NCBI GenBank assembly: GCA_964370395.1
Contig: CAYJIZ010000012.1
Span: 1-64,000 of the forward strand
Length of the DNA: 64,000 nucleotides
Direction of reading: 5' to 3'
Source of the DNA: JBGUVL01 sp964370395
GTDB taxonomy: Bacteria > Bacillota_I > Bacilli_A > Erysipelotrichales > Erysipelotrichaceae
Part shown: positions 44,877-54,330 of the stretch, piece after piece
Numbering within the stretch: position 1 is the first letter of the stretch
How the letters are laid out: each line of letters begins with the position of its first letter
Position numbers and translations under genes: made by a program
Notes under the pieces: model-generated
Database searches by the model: none
Told to the model about the DNA's origin: nothing
Seen by the model: the letters and a program-made list of their open reading frames with translations, nothing else

Positions 44877-46706
44877 TTAATCTTTAATTTGTTGTTGCTT
44901 CATTAATTGCTTACGATCAAAAGGAGTTAATCCTTTTTTACGTACACGAATATGATTTGGAGTAATTTCCACTAACTCATCATCATTAATAAATTCCAAC
45001 GCTTCTTCTAATGATAAAATCTTCGGTGGAATTAACTTCATCGCTTCGTCATTTCCACTTGAACGGATAGATGTTAACTTCTTATTTTTAAGTGGGTTTA
45101 CATCCATATCCATATTACGAGAAGCCATACCGATAATCATACCTTCGTATACTTCTGTTTGTGGTCCAATAAACAACGATCCACGCTCTTGAATATTCCA
45201 TAAAGCATATGTCATAGACTTTCCTGTTTCCGTTGAAATCAAAGCTCCATTGGCACGTTGTAAGATTTCACCCATGTATGGTTCATATCCTTCAACACGA
45301 CGTACTAATGTCCCTTCACCATGTGTATCATTAATGAATTCACTACGGTATCCCAATAACCCACGAGTAGGTGCATGGTATACAATACGACAGTATCCAT
45401 TTTCTTCATCCATATTCACAAGTTGCCCTTTTCTTTGGTTCAACTTATTAATAATCGTTCCACTGTACTCACTTGGTGCAAGTGCAACCACTTCTTCTAC
45501 TGGTTCTAATAAAGCATCATTTTCATCACGGTGTAAAATAACTTCTGGTTTACTAACCGCAATTTCATATCCTTCTCTACGCATATTTTCAAGTAAGATT
45601 GAAATGTGTAATTCCCCACGTCCACTTACTTTAAACATATCCGCACTATCAGTAGGTTCTACTTTTAACCCTACATTTACTTCTAACTCTTTTTCTAAAC
45701 GTTCTTTAATGTTTCTACTAGTAACAAATTTTCCATCTTGTCCAGCAAAAGGACTCTTATTTACAATAAAATTCATCGACAACGTCGGTTCTTCAATATG
45801 GATCATTTCCATTGGGCACAAATGGTCTTTATCCAAACAAATCGTTTCTCCAATTGAAATATCACTAATACCAGAAATTACGACAATTTCACCACTACCT
45901 GCTTCTTTCACACGTGTTTTCACTAAACCACGGTAAATAAACAACTGTCCAATGTTCGCATTTCTAACATTCCCATCGCTATCACAAACAGCAATGTTGC
46001 TTCCTTCTTTTAACACTCCATTGTATACACGTCCAATTCCTAAACGTCCAATGTATTCATCATACGCAAGTGCACTTACTTGCATTTGTAAATCATTTGC
46101 ATCATTATCAGGGTATACTTCACAGTGTTCTAAGATTGTTTCAAACAATGGAGCAATCGAATCACTTGCTGTTTCTAAATCTTTTTGTACGATTCCTTGT
46201 TTAGCAATTCCATATAATATTGGGAAATCCAGTTGTTCATCATTCGCATTTAAGTCCAAGAACAATTCATATACCATATCAACAACTTCTTCTGCTCTCG
46301 CATCTTTTTTATCAATCTTATTAATTAATAAAATTGGACGAAGTCCCATCTCTAACGATTTTTGTAGTACGAAACGTGTTTGAGGCATTGGCCCTTCACT
46401 TGAATCGACTAATAGAATAACCGTATCGACTGTTTTAATAATACGTTCAACTTCACTTGAGAAGTCCGCATGTCCTGGTGTATCCACAATATTAATCTTC
46501 ACATCACCATGCATAACACTACAGTTTTTTGAATATATCGTAATTCCACGTTCTCTTTCAAGATCGTTGCTATCCATTACACAATCGACAACTTCTTCAT
46601 TGCTACGAAATACCCCAGACTGGTTTAAGAACGCATCTACTAGCGTACTTTTCCCAGCATCAACATGGGCTATTACTGCTATATTTATAATTTTTTGTTT
46701 ACTCAT
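44877..46706 (-). CDS. typA: TypA/BipA ribosome-associated GTPase
   Basis: 609 residues. G1 AHVDAGKSTLVD, effector RERGITIYSKN, G3 DTPGHADF, G4 NKIDKKDAR. EF-G-like domains III and V follow, then the BipA-specific C terminus (GASRNMDMDV-like, LTSIRSSGNDEAMKL). Acts in 50S subunit assembly and stress adaptation. GGTGGT site before ATG; its promoter shares a ~195-nt divergent region with the deacetylase gene. Confidence 0.96.
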   Translation of the reverse strand: MSKQKIINIAVIAHVDAGKSTLVDAFLNQSGVFRSNEEVVDCVMDSNDLERERGITIYSKNCSVMHGDVKINIVDTPGHADFSSEVERIIKTVDTVILLVDSSEGPMPQTRFVLQKSLEMGLRPILLINKIDKKDARAEEVVDMVYELFLDLNANDEQLDFPILYGIAKQGIVQKDLETASDSIAPLFETILEHCEVYPDNDANDLQMQVSALAYDEYIGRLGIGRVYNGVLKEGSNIAVCDSDGNVRNANIGQLFIYRGLVKTRVKEAGSGEIVVISGISDISIGETICLDKDHLCPMEMIHIEEPTLSMNFIVNKSPFAGQDGKFVTSRNIKERLEKELEVNVGLKVEPTDSADMFKVSGRGELHISILLENMRREGYEIAVSKPEVILHRDENDALLEPVEEVVALAPSEYSGTIINKLNQRKGQLVNMDEENGYCRIVYHAPTRGLLGYRSEFINDTHGEGTLVRRVEGYEPYMGEILQRANGALISTETGKSMTYALWNIQERGSLFIGPQTEVYEGMIIGMASRNMDMDVNPLKNKKLTSIRSSGNDEAMKLIPPKILSLEEALEFINDDELVEITPNHIRVRKKGLTPFDRKQLMKQQQIKD

Positions 46707-46851
46707 TTGTTACCACCTTTTATAATTACTTATTAATAGTATACTTTTTTAAACTGAATTACTAGAAATAATTATAGTATTTCAAAATGGTAGCGTATAC
46801 AATCTCTTTTTTCTTTCAAATATCCCCTGTTTACAAATAATGTCAGTTGAT

Positions 46852-46880
46852 TTGTAATCAATACACTTGTGCGTTATAAT
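46852..46880 (+). promoter_or_regulatory. Sigma-A-like promoter for the deacetylase-rlmB unit
   Basis: TTGTAA (46852-46857), 17-nt spacer, TATAAT (46875-46880); start codon 20 nt downstream. Confidence 0.7.
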
Positions 46881-46900
46881 TATCGTAGGATGGGTATGTT

Positions 46901-47698
46901 ATGAATAAAAAAAGAAGAAAATTAAAATCTCAAGCAAAGATAACCGGAATATTCGTTTTATTATGCATTGTTTTTATTGCGGTTACCGTTGTTTTTGCCA
47001 CTCATAACAACACAACTCAAAACCAGAGTATGGCAAGCAATGAGAACAATCGTAATATGATTCAATCACATATGATTGTGAATGTGGATGTAAAGATGAA
47101 AAAACGCGAACGCCCAAACATACCAGCAGGCAGCAAAGTAGTTGCCTTAACTTTTGATGATGGACCTGGTTATGAGAGTACACAACGCATCTTGGATATT
47201 TTAGCCAAACACAATGCCAAGGCTACGTTCTTTTGTTTAGGATCAAGAGCCGACTCCAATCCAGATATGTTGAAAAAAATAAGTAATGCAGGACATGAAG
47301 TAGCAAACCATAGTTACAGCCACCCTAATTTAGTGCAATTATCATTGAATGATGCCTTAGCAAACATCAATAGTGCAACAAATGCAATCAAAAATGTAAC
47401 AGGGAAATCACCAGGTTATTTACGACCTCCTTATGGAAGTTACAACGATGCAATTGCCAATAGTACCAATATGAAAATCGCACTATGGAATGTGGATAGT
47501 TGGGATTGGAAACTTCGTGATGGAAAAGCCACTTATGAGCATGTTTTACAAACCATGCGTACAAATCCAGTTATTTTGTTCCATGATATTTACAACTCTA
47601 GTGCAGATGCGATAGAATTGTTAGTGCCTCAATTAATAAAAGAAGGGTATACCTTTGTTACCTATTCCGAAATGATGGCACTCACAGGAGGACAATAA
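46901..47698 (+). CDS. Membrane-anchored polysaccharide deacetylase
   Basis: 265 residues. An N-terminal basic stretch and helix (ITGIFVLLCIVFIAVTVVFA) anchor it outside. The NodB domain has ALTFDDGPGYE (catalytic aspartates), NHSYSHPNL (zinc histidines), RPPYGSYN and VILFHDIY. Likely removes acetyl groups from peptidoglycan or another surface glycan, which can give lysozyme resistance. The ribosome site is weak (AGGATGGG). The stop overlaps the rlmB-like start. Confidence 0.9.
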   Translation: MNKKRRKLKSQAKITGIFVLLCIVFIAVTVVFATHNNTTQNQSMASNENNRNMIQSHMIVNVDVKMKKRERPNIPAGSKVVALTFDDGPGYESTQRILDILAKHNAKATFFCLGSRADSNPDMLKKISNAGHEVANHSYSHPNLVQLSLNDALANINSATNAIKNVTGKSPGYLRPPYGSYNDAIANSTNMKIALWNVDSWDWKLRDGKATYEHVLQTMRTNPVILFHDIYNSSADAIELLVPQLIKEGYTFVTYSEMMALTGGQ

Positions 47699-48420
47699 TG
47701 CAACACCTTTTAGAAGGGAAAATATCAGTCAAAGCGGCGTTATTAAGCCCATATCGAAGTGTAGATAAGATTATCATCGATGCCAATAAAAAAGATCGTG
47801 ATACTAACTTTATACAAAAAAAAGCGCAAGAGTTAAAAGTAGCGCTAGAATTAAAAAGCAGAGAAGAAATCGACGCACTATGTAGCGGCAAAACCCATGG
47901 TGGGATTGTTGCTTATGTACAAGATCGTTTATTTCAAAGTTTGGATCAACTGCTACAAAAGCCTGTTTTCTTGGCTTGGGTAGAAGGTGTGGAAGATCCC
48001 TTTAATTATGGATTCGTATTACGTTCCTTATATGCCGCTGGTGTACAAGGTGTAATCGTGAGCCAACGTAACTGGACAACTGCTGCCAGTACACTTGCCA
48101 AAGCAAGCGCAGGAGCAAGTGAATTCATCGCCATGTACGTTAGTGAAGATGACCAAGATACGATTGCCCAATTAAAGGCAAAACAAGTCCAAATCATATG
48201 CGCAAACCGTAGCGATCAAGCAATAGAGATGTACGATTGCGATTTCACACAAAACATTTGTTTGTGTATTGGTGGTGAAAAACGCGGTTTATCCAAAGCC
48301 ATCTTACAAGCAAGTGACAAGGATGTCTTCATTCCCTACCAAAACGATTTTAGAAATGCACTTAGCGCAGCGAGTGCAGCAACGATTTTAGGTTATGAAG
48401 TATTGCGACAAAGAAGATAA
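47698..48420 (+). CDS. SpoU/TrmH family RNA 2'-O-methyltransferase (RlmB-like)
   Basis: 240 residues. N-terminal substrate-binding domain, then the knotted SPOUT domain: EGVEDPFNYGFVLRSLYAAG, CIGGEKRGLSKAI and NALSAASAATILGYEVLRQ. It should methylate a ribose in 23S rRNA. The third motif reads NALSAASA instead of the usual NVSVAAA type, so the exact target is uncertain. Coupled to the deacetylase by TAATG overlap. Confidence 0.85.
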   Translation: MQHLLEGKISVKAALLSPYRSVDKIIIDANKKDRDTNFIQKKAQELKVALELKSREEIDALCSGKTHGGIVAYVQDRLFQSLDQLLQKPVFLAWVEGVEDPFNYGFVLRSLYAAGVQGVIVSQRNWTTAASTLAKASAGASEFIAMYVSEDDQDTIAQLKAKQVQIICANRSDQAIEMYDCDFTQNICLCIGGEKRGLSKAILQASDKDVFIPYQNDFRNALSAASAATILGYEVLRQRR

Positions 48421-48447
48421 AGGAGTGCCAAAGCACTCCTTTTTTTT
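48421..48447 (+). terminator. Bidirectional intrinsic terminator
   Basis: Perfect stem AGGAGTGC / GCACTCCT with a CAAA loop and eight Ts on the plus strand. It lies between the convergent rlmB-like and M20 genes and probably serves both. Confidence 0.88.
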
Positions 48448-49600
48448 ATTGCTGATTAAATTCGTCTTTTACTTTTTGCAATGCTTCCTTATCACTTAAC
48501 AAACGATACCCCATCATCGCCAATGCAATCGCCCCATCATAAAGAGCACTTTCTCCTAGTGAAGAGATGGTTGCATCCGCAAACTGTGTACTATGACAAT
48601 TGATCTCTTCTCCACAAATTTTAATATATCCATGCAAAGTTGGACATTGGTAAGACACACTACCAATATCACTGCTTCCCCCTGGTGTCTCTTCCACTGG
48701 ATAAACGTTTTCTCTTCCTAATGCGATGTATTCCTCTTTCAACATGTCACATAAAGAATAGTTAATGCGACAATCATCATAAGGGTATTCATAAATACTC
48801 ATCTTATATTCGCAACCACTTGCCAAGCAAGCCCCTTTCACACATTCCTCAGCCTTTTTAGTCAGTTGTTGAACATACGACATCTCATTGGCACGAAAAT
48901 AATAATCCAAACAAGCATACTCAGGAATTACATTTGCTGCTGTTCCCCCATGCGTTATCACGCCATGAAGAAAAGCATCCGGTTTTGCGAATTGACGCAT
49001 TAAATTAATATTCAAATATGACATGACAGCTGCATCCAATGCACTCTTTCCTTCATAAGGCACACAACCATGTGCACTTTTTCCATAAAACTCAAAACGA
49101 ACAGGATTCAAGGCAAGCGTACGTGCTCCCAAACAATCCTTATTTTCCGGATGCAACATCATCGCTGCATCATATTGTTTAAACAAACCTAATTTCGCAA
49201 TATCAACCTTTGCTCCCGCACTTTCTTCAGCTGGTGTACCAATGACACTAACACTTCCCCCAAACATACTTATGTATTGTTTTAGCGCACATCCAGCAGC
49301 CAAAGAAATTGCCGCAATTAAGTTATGTCCACAACCATGCCCTATTTCAGGTAACGCATCGTATTCGCATAAATAAGCAATGTTTGCTCCTGGCTTGTCT
49401 GATTTGTACGTTGCAAGAAAACCTGTTTCTTTCACATAGTGTTCTTCTACACAAAATCCTTGCTTTTCTAAATAACCACATAATAATTTTGCACTCTGTA
49501 CTTCTTCATCTCCCAATTCAGGATTGTCATACATTTCCTTCACAATTTCTTTGTATTGTTTCAAATGCGATGTTATGTATTGTTTGATCTCATCTCTCAT
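48446..49600 (-). CDS. M20D family amidohydrolase
   Basis: 384 residues from ATG 49600 (GGGGA site). Metal and catalytic motifs: YLCEYDALPEIGHGCGHN, GTPAEESAGAK, GKSAHGCVPYEGKSALD and GGSSDIGSVSYQCP. It resembles PM20D2/AbgB-type peptidases more than classical N-acetyl-DAP deacetylase. It lies right after the dap operon but beyond a terminator, with its own TATAAT box. It might supply the missing deacetylase step of the acetylase DAP route; unproven. Confidence 0.87.
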   Translation of the reverse strand: MRDEIKQYITSHLKQYKEIVKEMYDNPELGDEEVQSAKLLCGYLEKQGFCVEEHYVKETGFLATYKSDKPGANIAYLCEYDALPEIGHGCGHNLIAAISLAAGCALKQYISMFGGSVSVIGTPAEESAGAKVDIAKLGLFKQYDAAMMLHPENKDCLGARTLALNPVRFEFYGKSAHGCVPYEGKSALDAAVMSYLNINLMRQFAKPDAFLHGVITHGGTAANVIPEYACLDYYFRANEMSYVQQLTKKAEECVKGACLASGCEYKMSIYEYPYDDCRINYSLCDMLKEEYIALGRENVYPVEETPGGSSDIGSVSYQCPTLHGYIKICGEEINCHSTQFADATISSLGESALYDGAIALAMMGYRLLSDKEALQKVKDEFNQQ

Positions 49601-49645
49601 ATAACGTCCCCTTTTTCTTTTCATTTATTATACATGACTCACAAA

Positions 49646-49670
49646 AGAAAAAGAAAGCTTTTTTGCTTTC
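49646..49670 (-). terminator. Terminator of the dap operon
   Basis: Stem GAAAGC / GCTTTC around six As, followed by TTTTTCTTTT on the minus strand, adjoining the dapH stop at 49670. Confidence 0.75.
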
Positions 49671-50368
49671 TAAAGCTTTCTTAATCCTTCCTCTAATCCT
49701 GTCTTACTTGACGTTTTCGCATCCACTGTTTTTATTATTTTAGCTGGACATCCTGCTACGACTACATTCGCTGGTACATCTTCAATGACCACAGCTCCTG
49801 CCGCGACAACGCTGCCTTTTTGAATTCGACAACCTTCGATGACCACTGCGTTGGCACCAATTAAGACATCATCCTCCACTACAACAGGTGTCGCACTTGC
49901 TGGTTCAATTACCCCAGCTAATACTGCTCCTGCACCAATGTGACAGTTTTTCCCAACGATAGCACGTCCTCCAAGAATGGCTCCCATATCAATCATCGTA
50001 TTATCACCAATGACAGCTCCAATATTAATCGTAGCCCCCATCATAATAACCGCATTATCACCAATCTCAACCTGCTCACGAATAATTGCCCCCGGTTCAA
50101 TTCTCGCGTTTATCGCTTTGGTATCAAGTAATGGGATTGCTGAGTTACGGCAATCACTTTCCACATAATAATCAACAATGCATTCCTTATGTGTTTCTAG
50201 TGCTGCTTTGATTTCATCCCATTCACCAATTAAAATCGGACTTTTTTGGCAACCGAATTGACGAATCGGTGCAAAGTCTAATTTTGTTCCATCACTTTTT
50301 ACGTATACCTTCACTGGTGTACGTTTCTTTGCTTCTTTAATATAATTAATAATTTGTGCTGCTTCCAC
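49670..50368 (-). CDS. dapH: Tetrahydrodipicolinate N-acetyltransferase
   Basis: 232 residues. GTG start with GGGGAGC upstream. A short N-terminal domain, then a left-handed beta-helix of hexapeptides (IEPGAIIREQVEIGDNAVIM, IGAVIGDNTMIDMGA, IGAGAVLAGVIEPASA). C-terminal VVAGCPAKIIK. It uses acetyl-CoA and so commits DAP synthesis to the acetyl branch used by Bacillus. Last gene of the riboswitch-controlled operon. Confidence 0.94.
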   Translation of the reverse strand: MEAAQIINYIKEAKKRTPVKVYVKSDGTKLDFAPIRQFGCQKSPILIGEWDEIKAALETHKECIVDYYVESDCRNSAIPLLDTKAINARIEPGAIIREQVEIGDNAVIMMGATINIGAVIGDNTMIDMGAILGGRAIVGKNCHIGAGAVLAGVIEPASATPVVVEDDVLIGANAVVIEGCRIQKGSVVAAGAVVIEDVPANVVVAGCPAKIIKTVDAKTSSKTGLEEGLRKL

Positions 50369-50396
50369 AATTGCTCCCCGCTTTCTATTTTATTTT

Positions 50397-51110
50397 TTAC
50401 TTAGAAAATAATACATCATTCATATTGTAAAGGCCAGCATCTTTACCAACAATAAATGAAGCGGCTTTGATCGCCCCATTTACAAAAATATTTTTTGAGT
50501 GCGCTTCGTGCTTGATTTCAAACACTTCGTCTTCACCTGCAAAGATTACACTATGCTCCCCTACGATGGTTCCCCCTCGTACAGCATGAATCCCAATCTC
50601 TTTGCCGCGCTTACTCATTCCCACACGTCCATTGACTTCTTCGTATCGCTTATCTTGATTGATCGCATTCACTAACATTTTCGCTGTTCCACTTGGTGCA
50701 TCAACTTTTTTGTTGTGATGTTTCTCAATCACTTCAATGTCAAAACTTTCTTCTAATATCGGTGTAATTTGTTTTAACACTTCTTCAAACACCGTAATAC
50801 CTAATGAGAAGTTAGCTGTATACACAACAGGATGATGTTTTGCACAATCCAAAATCGCTTCGATTTGTTCTTGTGTATATCCTGTAGTCGCAACAACCAA
50901 TGGCGTGTTATGTTGTTTTACATAAGTTAGAATCATATCCAAATAACTTGGGTGTGAAAAATCAATAATCACATCAAATGGTGATGTAATTTGATTCAAA
51001 TCATCTAACATACCTAGGCTTACCACACCAGCCACAACATGACCTGCATCCACTAATTTCTTTTCTACTAACTGCCCCATTGCACCATATCCTACTAACG
51101 CCACTCGCAT
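50397..51110 (-). CDS. dapB: 4-hydroxy-tetrahydrodipicolinate reductase
   Basis: 237 residues. VALVGYGAMGQLV cofactor motif, ATTGYTQEQ, FSLGITVFEEV and the active-site EKHHNKKVDAPSGTA. Reduces the DapA product with NAD(P)H. Starts 1 nt after the dapA stop. Confidence 0.95.
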   Translation of the reverse strand: MRVALVGYGAMGQLVEKKLVDAGHVVAGVVSLGMLDDLNQITSPFDVIIDFSHPSYLDMILTYVKQHNTPLVVATTGYTQEQIEAILDCAKHHPVVYTANFSLGITVFEEVLKQITPILEESFDIEVIEKHHNKKVDAPSGTAKMLVNAINQDKRYEEVNGRVGMSKRGKEIGIHAVRGGTIVGEHSVIFAGEDEVFEIKHEAHSKNIFVNGAIKAASFIVGKDAGLYNMNDVLFSK

Positions 51111-51111
51111 C

Positions 51112-51987
51112 TTACATACCCAACGCTTTCATTGTTGCCAAAAGCTTAGTTTTGTTTGCTTCTGCCATAGCACATAGTGGCAAACGATATCCGCCGACAT
51201 TCATTCCAACTTGGTTCATCGCTTCTTTGATAGGAATTGGATTCGCTTCAATAAACAATGCATTAATGAAGTCCAAGTAGTGCAACTGAATTGCCAATGC
51301 TTCTTTCGTTTTTCCTTGCAAATACAAGTGCACCATATCATGCATCTGTTGCGGAATGATATTCGCCGATACCGAAATAACACCACTTCCTCCTAGTGAT
51401 AAACATGGAACTACCATATCATCATTTCCAGAATAAATTAGGAAGTCATCACTCGCCAAACGTGATACTTGCGCTAAATAAGAAATGTTTCCACTTGCTT
51501 CTTTGATGGCTGCAACGTTTTTATGCGTACTTAATTTTCTTACGACATCATAAGAAATGCTACATCCAGTACGTCCTGGTACATTGTATAAAATACATGG
51601 TGTATGCAATTGATCCACTACTGTTTTAAAATGCAAATACATTCCTTCTTCGTTTGCCTTATTGTAGTAAGGCGCAATAATCAACAATGCATCCGCACCC
51701 ATTTCTTCGTATTTCTTACAATACTTCACCATTGTATGTGTTGCATTTGAACCCGCTCCTACATACACTGGAATACGTTTGTTTACTTGTTTCAATGTAA
51801 ACTGTACAACACTATCATCCTCTTCGTGTGTCAATGTAGGTGTTTCTCCTGTTGTCCCTAACACCAATAAAGCATCGGTTTGATTTTCAATATGAAATTC
51901 AATCAATTTCTCTAAGGTTTCAAAGTTAACACTTCCATCTTCATTAAATGGTGTCACTAATGCGACAATACTTCCTTTCACTAACAT
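51112..51987 (-). CDS. dapA: 4-hydroxy-tetrahydrodipicolinate synthase
   Basis: 291 residues, class I aldolase fold. LVTPFNEDGSVN, LGTTGETPTL, YYNKANEEG, YNVPGRTG (tyrosine) and AAIKEASG (Schiff-base lysine). Condenses pyruvate with aspartate semialdehyde. The AGGAGG site lies inside the last dapF codons and the start overlaps the dapF stop. Confidence 0.96.
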   Translation of the reverse strand: MLVKGSIVALVTPFNEDGSVNFETLEKLIEFHIENQTDALLVLGTTGETPTLTHEEDDSVVQFTLKQVNKRIPVYVGAGSNATHTMVKYCKKYEEMGADALLIIAPYYNKANEEGMYLHFKTVVDQLHTPCILYNVPGRTGCSISYDVVRKLSTHKNVAAIKEASGNISYLAQVSRLASDDFLIYSGNDDMVVPCLSLGGSGVISVSANIIPQQMHDMVHLYLQGKTKEALAIQLHYLDFINALFIEANPIPIKEAMNQVGMNVGGYRLPLCAMAEANKTKLLATMKALGM

Positions 51988-52799
51988 TATGCTACCTCCT
52001 GGTATGAATACATACCCTCTGCAATAAATTTTGCAGGTCCTTCCATGATTACGTTAGTTGTATCATAACTAATATGTAATACGCCAAGCGGCAAATGTAC
52101 ATTCACCTTAGCGTTTACTTTATTTTGATTATGGGCAATCACAACGGCAGCACAACAACCTGTTCCACAAGCTTTTGTGATTCCCACACCACGCTCATAT
52201 GTCATTACTTTGATGTTGTCTTTGTCCACCACTTCCACAAAGTTTAGATTTGTTTTTTCTGCGTAGAGTGGATGGTTACACAAATAACTTCCCACTTGCT
52301 CCACATCGATGTTCTCTAATTGATCAACAAATAACACAGTATGGATGGTTCCCATAAACACACTACTGACATCATATTCATCAATGGTATAGTGTGCTAC
52401 ATCTTTCACTTCTTCACTTAGTTTTAATAACGAAGCATCAAACACTGGTTCGCCCATTGAAACACTTGCTTGAAATGGATCAAGTGTAACATTGATTGAT
52501 AATGTTCCTGCTCCCGTTATGACATCAAAACAATCTTGCTTCACAATGTGCTTATCACATACATACTTAGCAAAACAACGAATGCCATTACCACACATTG
52601 GTGCCATGCTTCCATCTTGATTATAGAAAAGCATTGCAAGCGGATCTTGCTTCACAATAATGCAACCATCTGCACCAATTCCAACATGTTGATCACACAC
52701 TTGAATTACCAACTGGCACAAATCGTATTGTTTCACTGCTTCATAATCAAAAATAATAAAATTATTTCCACATCCATGGTATTTTCGAAAAGCAATCAT
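51987..52799 (-). CDS. dapF: Diaminopimelate epimerase
   Basis: 270 residues from ATG 52799; a GTG three codons earlier is possible. Two catalytic cysteines: MCGNGIRCFAKY and KACGTGCCAAVV. N-terminal FRKYHGCGNNFIIFD. Makes meso-DAP from LL-DAP. Starts just after the lysA stop with a weak GAGTG site, so it is probably coupled to lysA translation. Confidence 0.95.
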   Translation of the reverse strand: MIAFRKYHGCGNNFIIFDYEAVKQYDLCQLVIQVCDQHVGIGADGCIIVKQDPLAMLFYNQDGSMAPMCGNGIRCFAKYVCDKHIVKQDCFDVITGAGTLSINVTLDPFQASVSMGEPVFDASLLKLSEEVKDVAHYTIDEYDVSSVFMGTIHTVLFVDQLENIDVEQVGSYLCNHPLYAEKTNLNFVEVVDKDNIKVMTYERGVGITKACGTGCCAAVVIAHNQNKVNAKVNVHLPLGVLHISYDTTNVIMEGPAKFIAEGMYSYQEVA

Positions 52800-52800
52800 A

Positions 52801-54072
52801 CTATTCACTCGCTACATCAAGTGCCATTTGGTCTTTGTAAGTTTCCGCTCGAATTACCAAACGTGCCTTTCCATCTTTGGCAAAAACAACTGGCAAACGA
52901 TTTAATCGATTGTAGTTACTCGCCATTGAATGCCCATATGCTCCTGTTGAATACACCACAATAATATCGCCGCTTTCTACTTCACATAAAGGTGCATCGT
53001 GGATGATGATATCTCCACTTTCACAACACTTCCCTGCAATCTCATATGTTTTTGTTTTCGCTTCACCCAATTTATTCGCTACATCACAAGCGTATTTTGC
53101 TTCGTATAACGCAGGACGAATGTTATCAGCCATTCCCCCGTTAATAAACACAAATTGTTTTGTCGCCGTTTGTTTTGTGAACCCTGCTTCATATAACGTG
53201 TAACCTGCCTCCGCAACAATACTGCGTCCTGGTTCCATGCAAACTTTTTGTAAACTTACCTTTTGGTTTTCGCAAGCTTGTTCAATGGCTTGGATTAACG
53301 TATGACACATTTCAGCCGTTGGTGTTGGTGTATCTTCACTTGTATACATTACCCCAAAACCACCACCAATATTTAATACATCTGATGTAATATCGTATTC
53401 TTTTTCTAGTAGTGCAATGAAACTCACCATTTTTTCAATCGCTGCCACAAATGCTTGTTTCTCAAATATTTGTGAACCGATGTGAGAGTGAATCCCATCA
53501 AACACAACATACTCACTCGCTTTGATTTGTCGAATCATCCCAACGATATCCGCTACTGCTTCAATGCTAATTCCAAATTTAGAATCACCATTCGCTGTCA
53601 TAATGAACTCATGGGTATGTGCTTCAACTTTTGGATTAATACGAATTAACACATGCACTTGTTTTTGGTGGCGCACACTCGCTTCGATTACTTTTTCTAC
53701 TTCATACGTATTGTCGATTACAATTGTTTTTACACCATAATCAAACGCCATCTCGATTTCTTCAAATGTTTTGTTGTTTCCATGAAAGTAAATTTTATCA
53801 GCTGGAAAGTTAGCACATTTTGCGACATACAATTCCCCACCACTTACGACATCCAAACAACAGTTGTAGTCCATTAATTTTTTCAACATTTGTGTACAAG
53901 TAAACGCTTTTGATGCATAAATGACATCACTCGCAAATTGTTCACTCACAAAGTTTTTTGTATATTCTTCTAATTGATTCTCAATCGCTTTTTCATCGTA
54001 CACATAAAGTGGACTACCAAACGATTGGATTAATTCATCTGCTCTCACATCACCAATTTTCAACATTGTCAT
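52801..54072 (-). CDS. lysA: Diaminopimelate decarboxylase
   Basis: 423 residues from ATG 54072 (AGGAGG 9 nt upstream). PLP enzyme: YASKAFTC lysine, HGNNKTFEE, HSHIGSQIF, GGGFGV, EPGRSIVAEAG, and CESGDIIIHD. Converts meso-DAP to lysine. First gene of lysA-dapF-dapA-dapB-dapH, directly behind the lysine riboswitch. Confidence 0.96.
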   Translation of the reverse strand: MTMLKIGDVRADELIQSFGSPLYVYDEKAIENQLEEYTKNFVSEQFASDVIYASKAFTCTQMLKKLMDYNCCLDVVSGGELYVAKCANFPADKIYFHGNNKTFEEIEMAFDYGVKTIVIDNTYEVEKVIEASVRHQKQVHVLIRINPKVEAHTHEFIMTANGDSKFGISIEAVADIVGMIRQIKASEYVVFDGIHSHIGSQIFEKQAFVAAIEKMVSFIALLEKEYDITSDVLNIGGGFGVMYTSEDTPTPTAEMCHTLIQAIEQACENQKVSLQKVCMEPGRSIVAEAGYTLYEAGFTKQTATKQFVFINGGMADNIRPALYEAKYACDVANKLGEAKTKTYEIAGKCCESGDIIIHDAPLCEVESGDIIVVYSTGAYGHSMASNYNRLNRLPVVFAKDGKARLVIRAETYKDQMALDVASE

Positions 54073-54097
54073 ATCTGATTTCCTCCTAAAAAAACAA

Positions 54098-54300
54098 AAA
54101 GCCAATAAGGGTATCTTATTGACTTTATTTCATCATCAAGATAGCACCCCTACAAGTGTAGACAGTAAGATGGATATTCACCAAATTACCATGAAAAATG
54201 CATACCTGCATTTGACATTCGGCGAACTCCCCTCTAAGAACACTGTCTAGCGAATGTCTTCTCGTAAGATCTTTTCTTGAACGTTCGCGCCTCTATCGTT
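54098..54300 (-). promoter_or_regulatory. Lysine riboswitch (L-box) with terminator
   Basis: The minus strand contains the conserved GATAGAGGCGCGAAC, AGAGGGGAGTTCGCCGAA and GGGGTGCTATCTTGATG blocks (54130-54298). A terminator hairpin GTCAATAAG...CTTATTGGC with TTTTTG follows (54098-54123). Lysine binding should end transcription before lysA. Confidence 0.95.
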
Positions 54301-54330
54301 ATTCATTTGTTTGTATTAGTTTACCATAGT

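Noticed and set aside
45250..45936. Long open frame on the plus strand inside typA
   Set aside because: It is fully antisense to a strongly conserved gene, has no ribosome site and no recognisable protein features. Similar antisense frames across 735-1247, 8296-8592 and 59843-60349 were dropped for the same reason.
48446..49600. Firm call as N-acetyl-diaminopimelate deacetylase
   Set aside because: The metal motif (GHGCGHN) and downstream pattern fit PM20D2/AbgB-like enzymes, and a terminator separates it from the dap operon.
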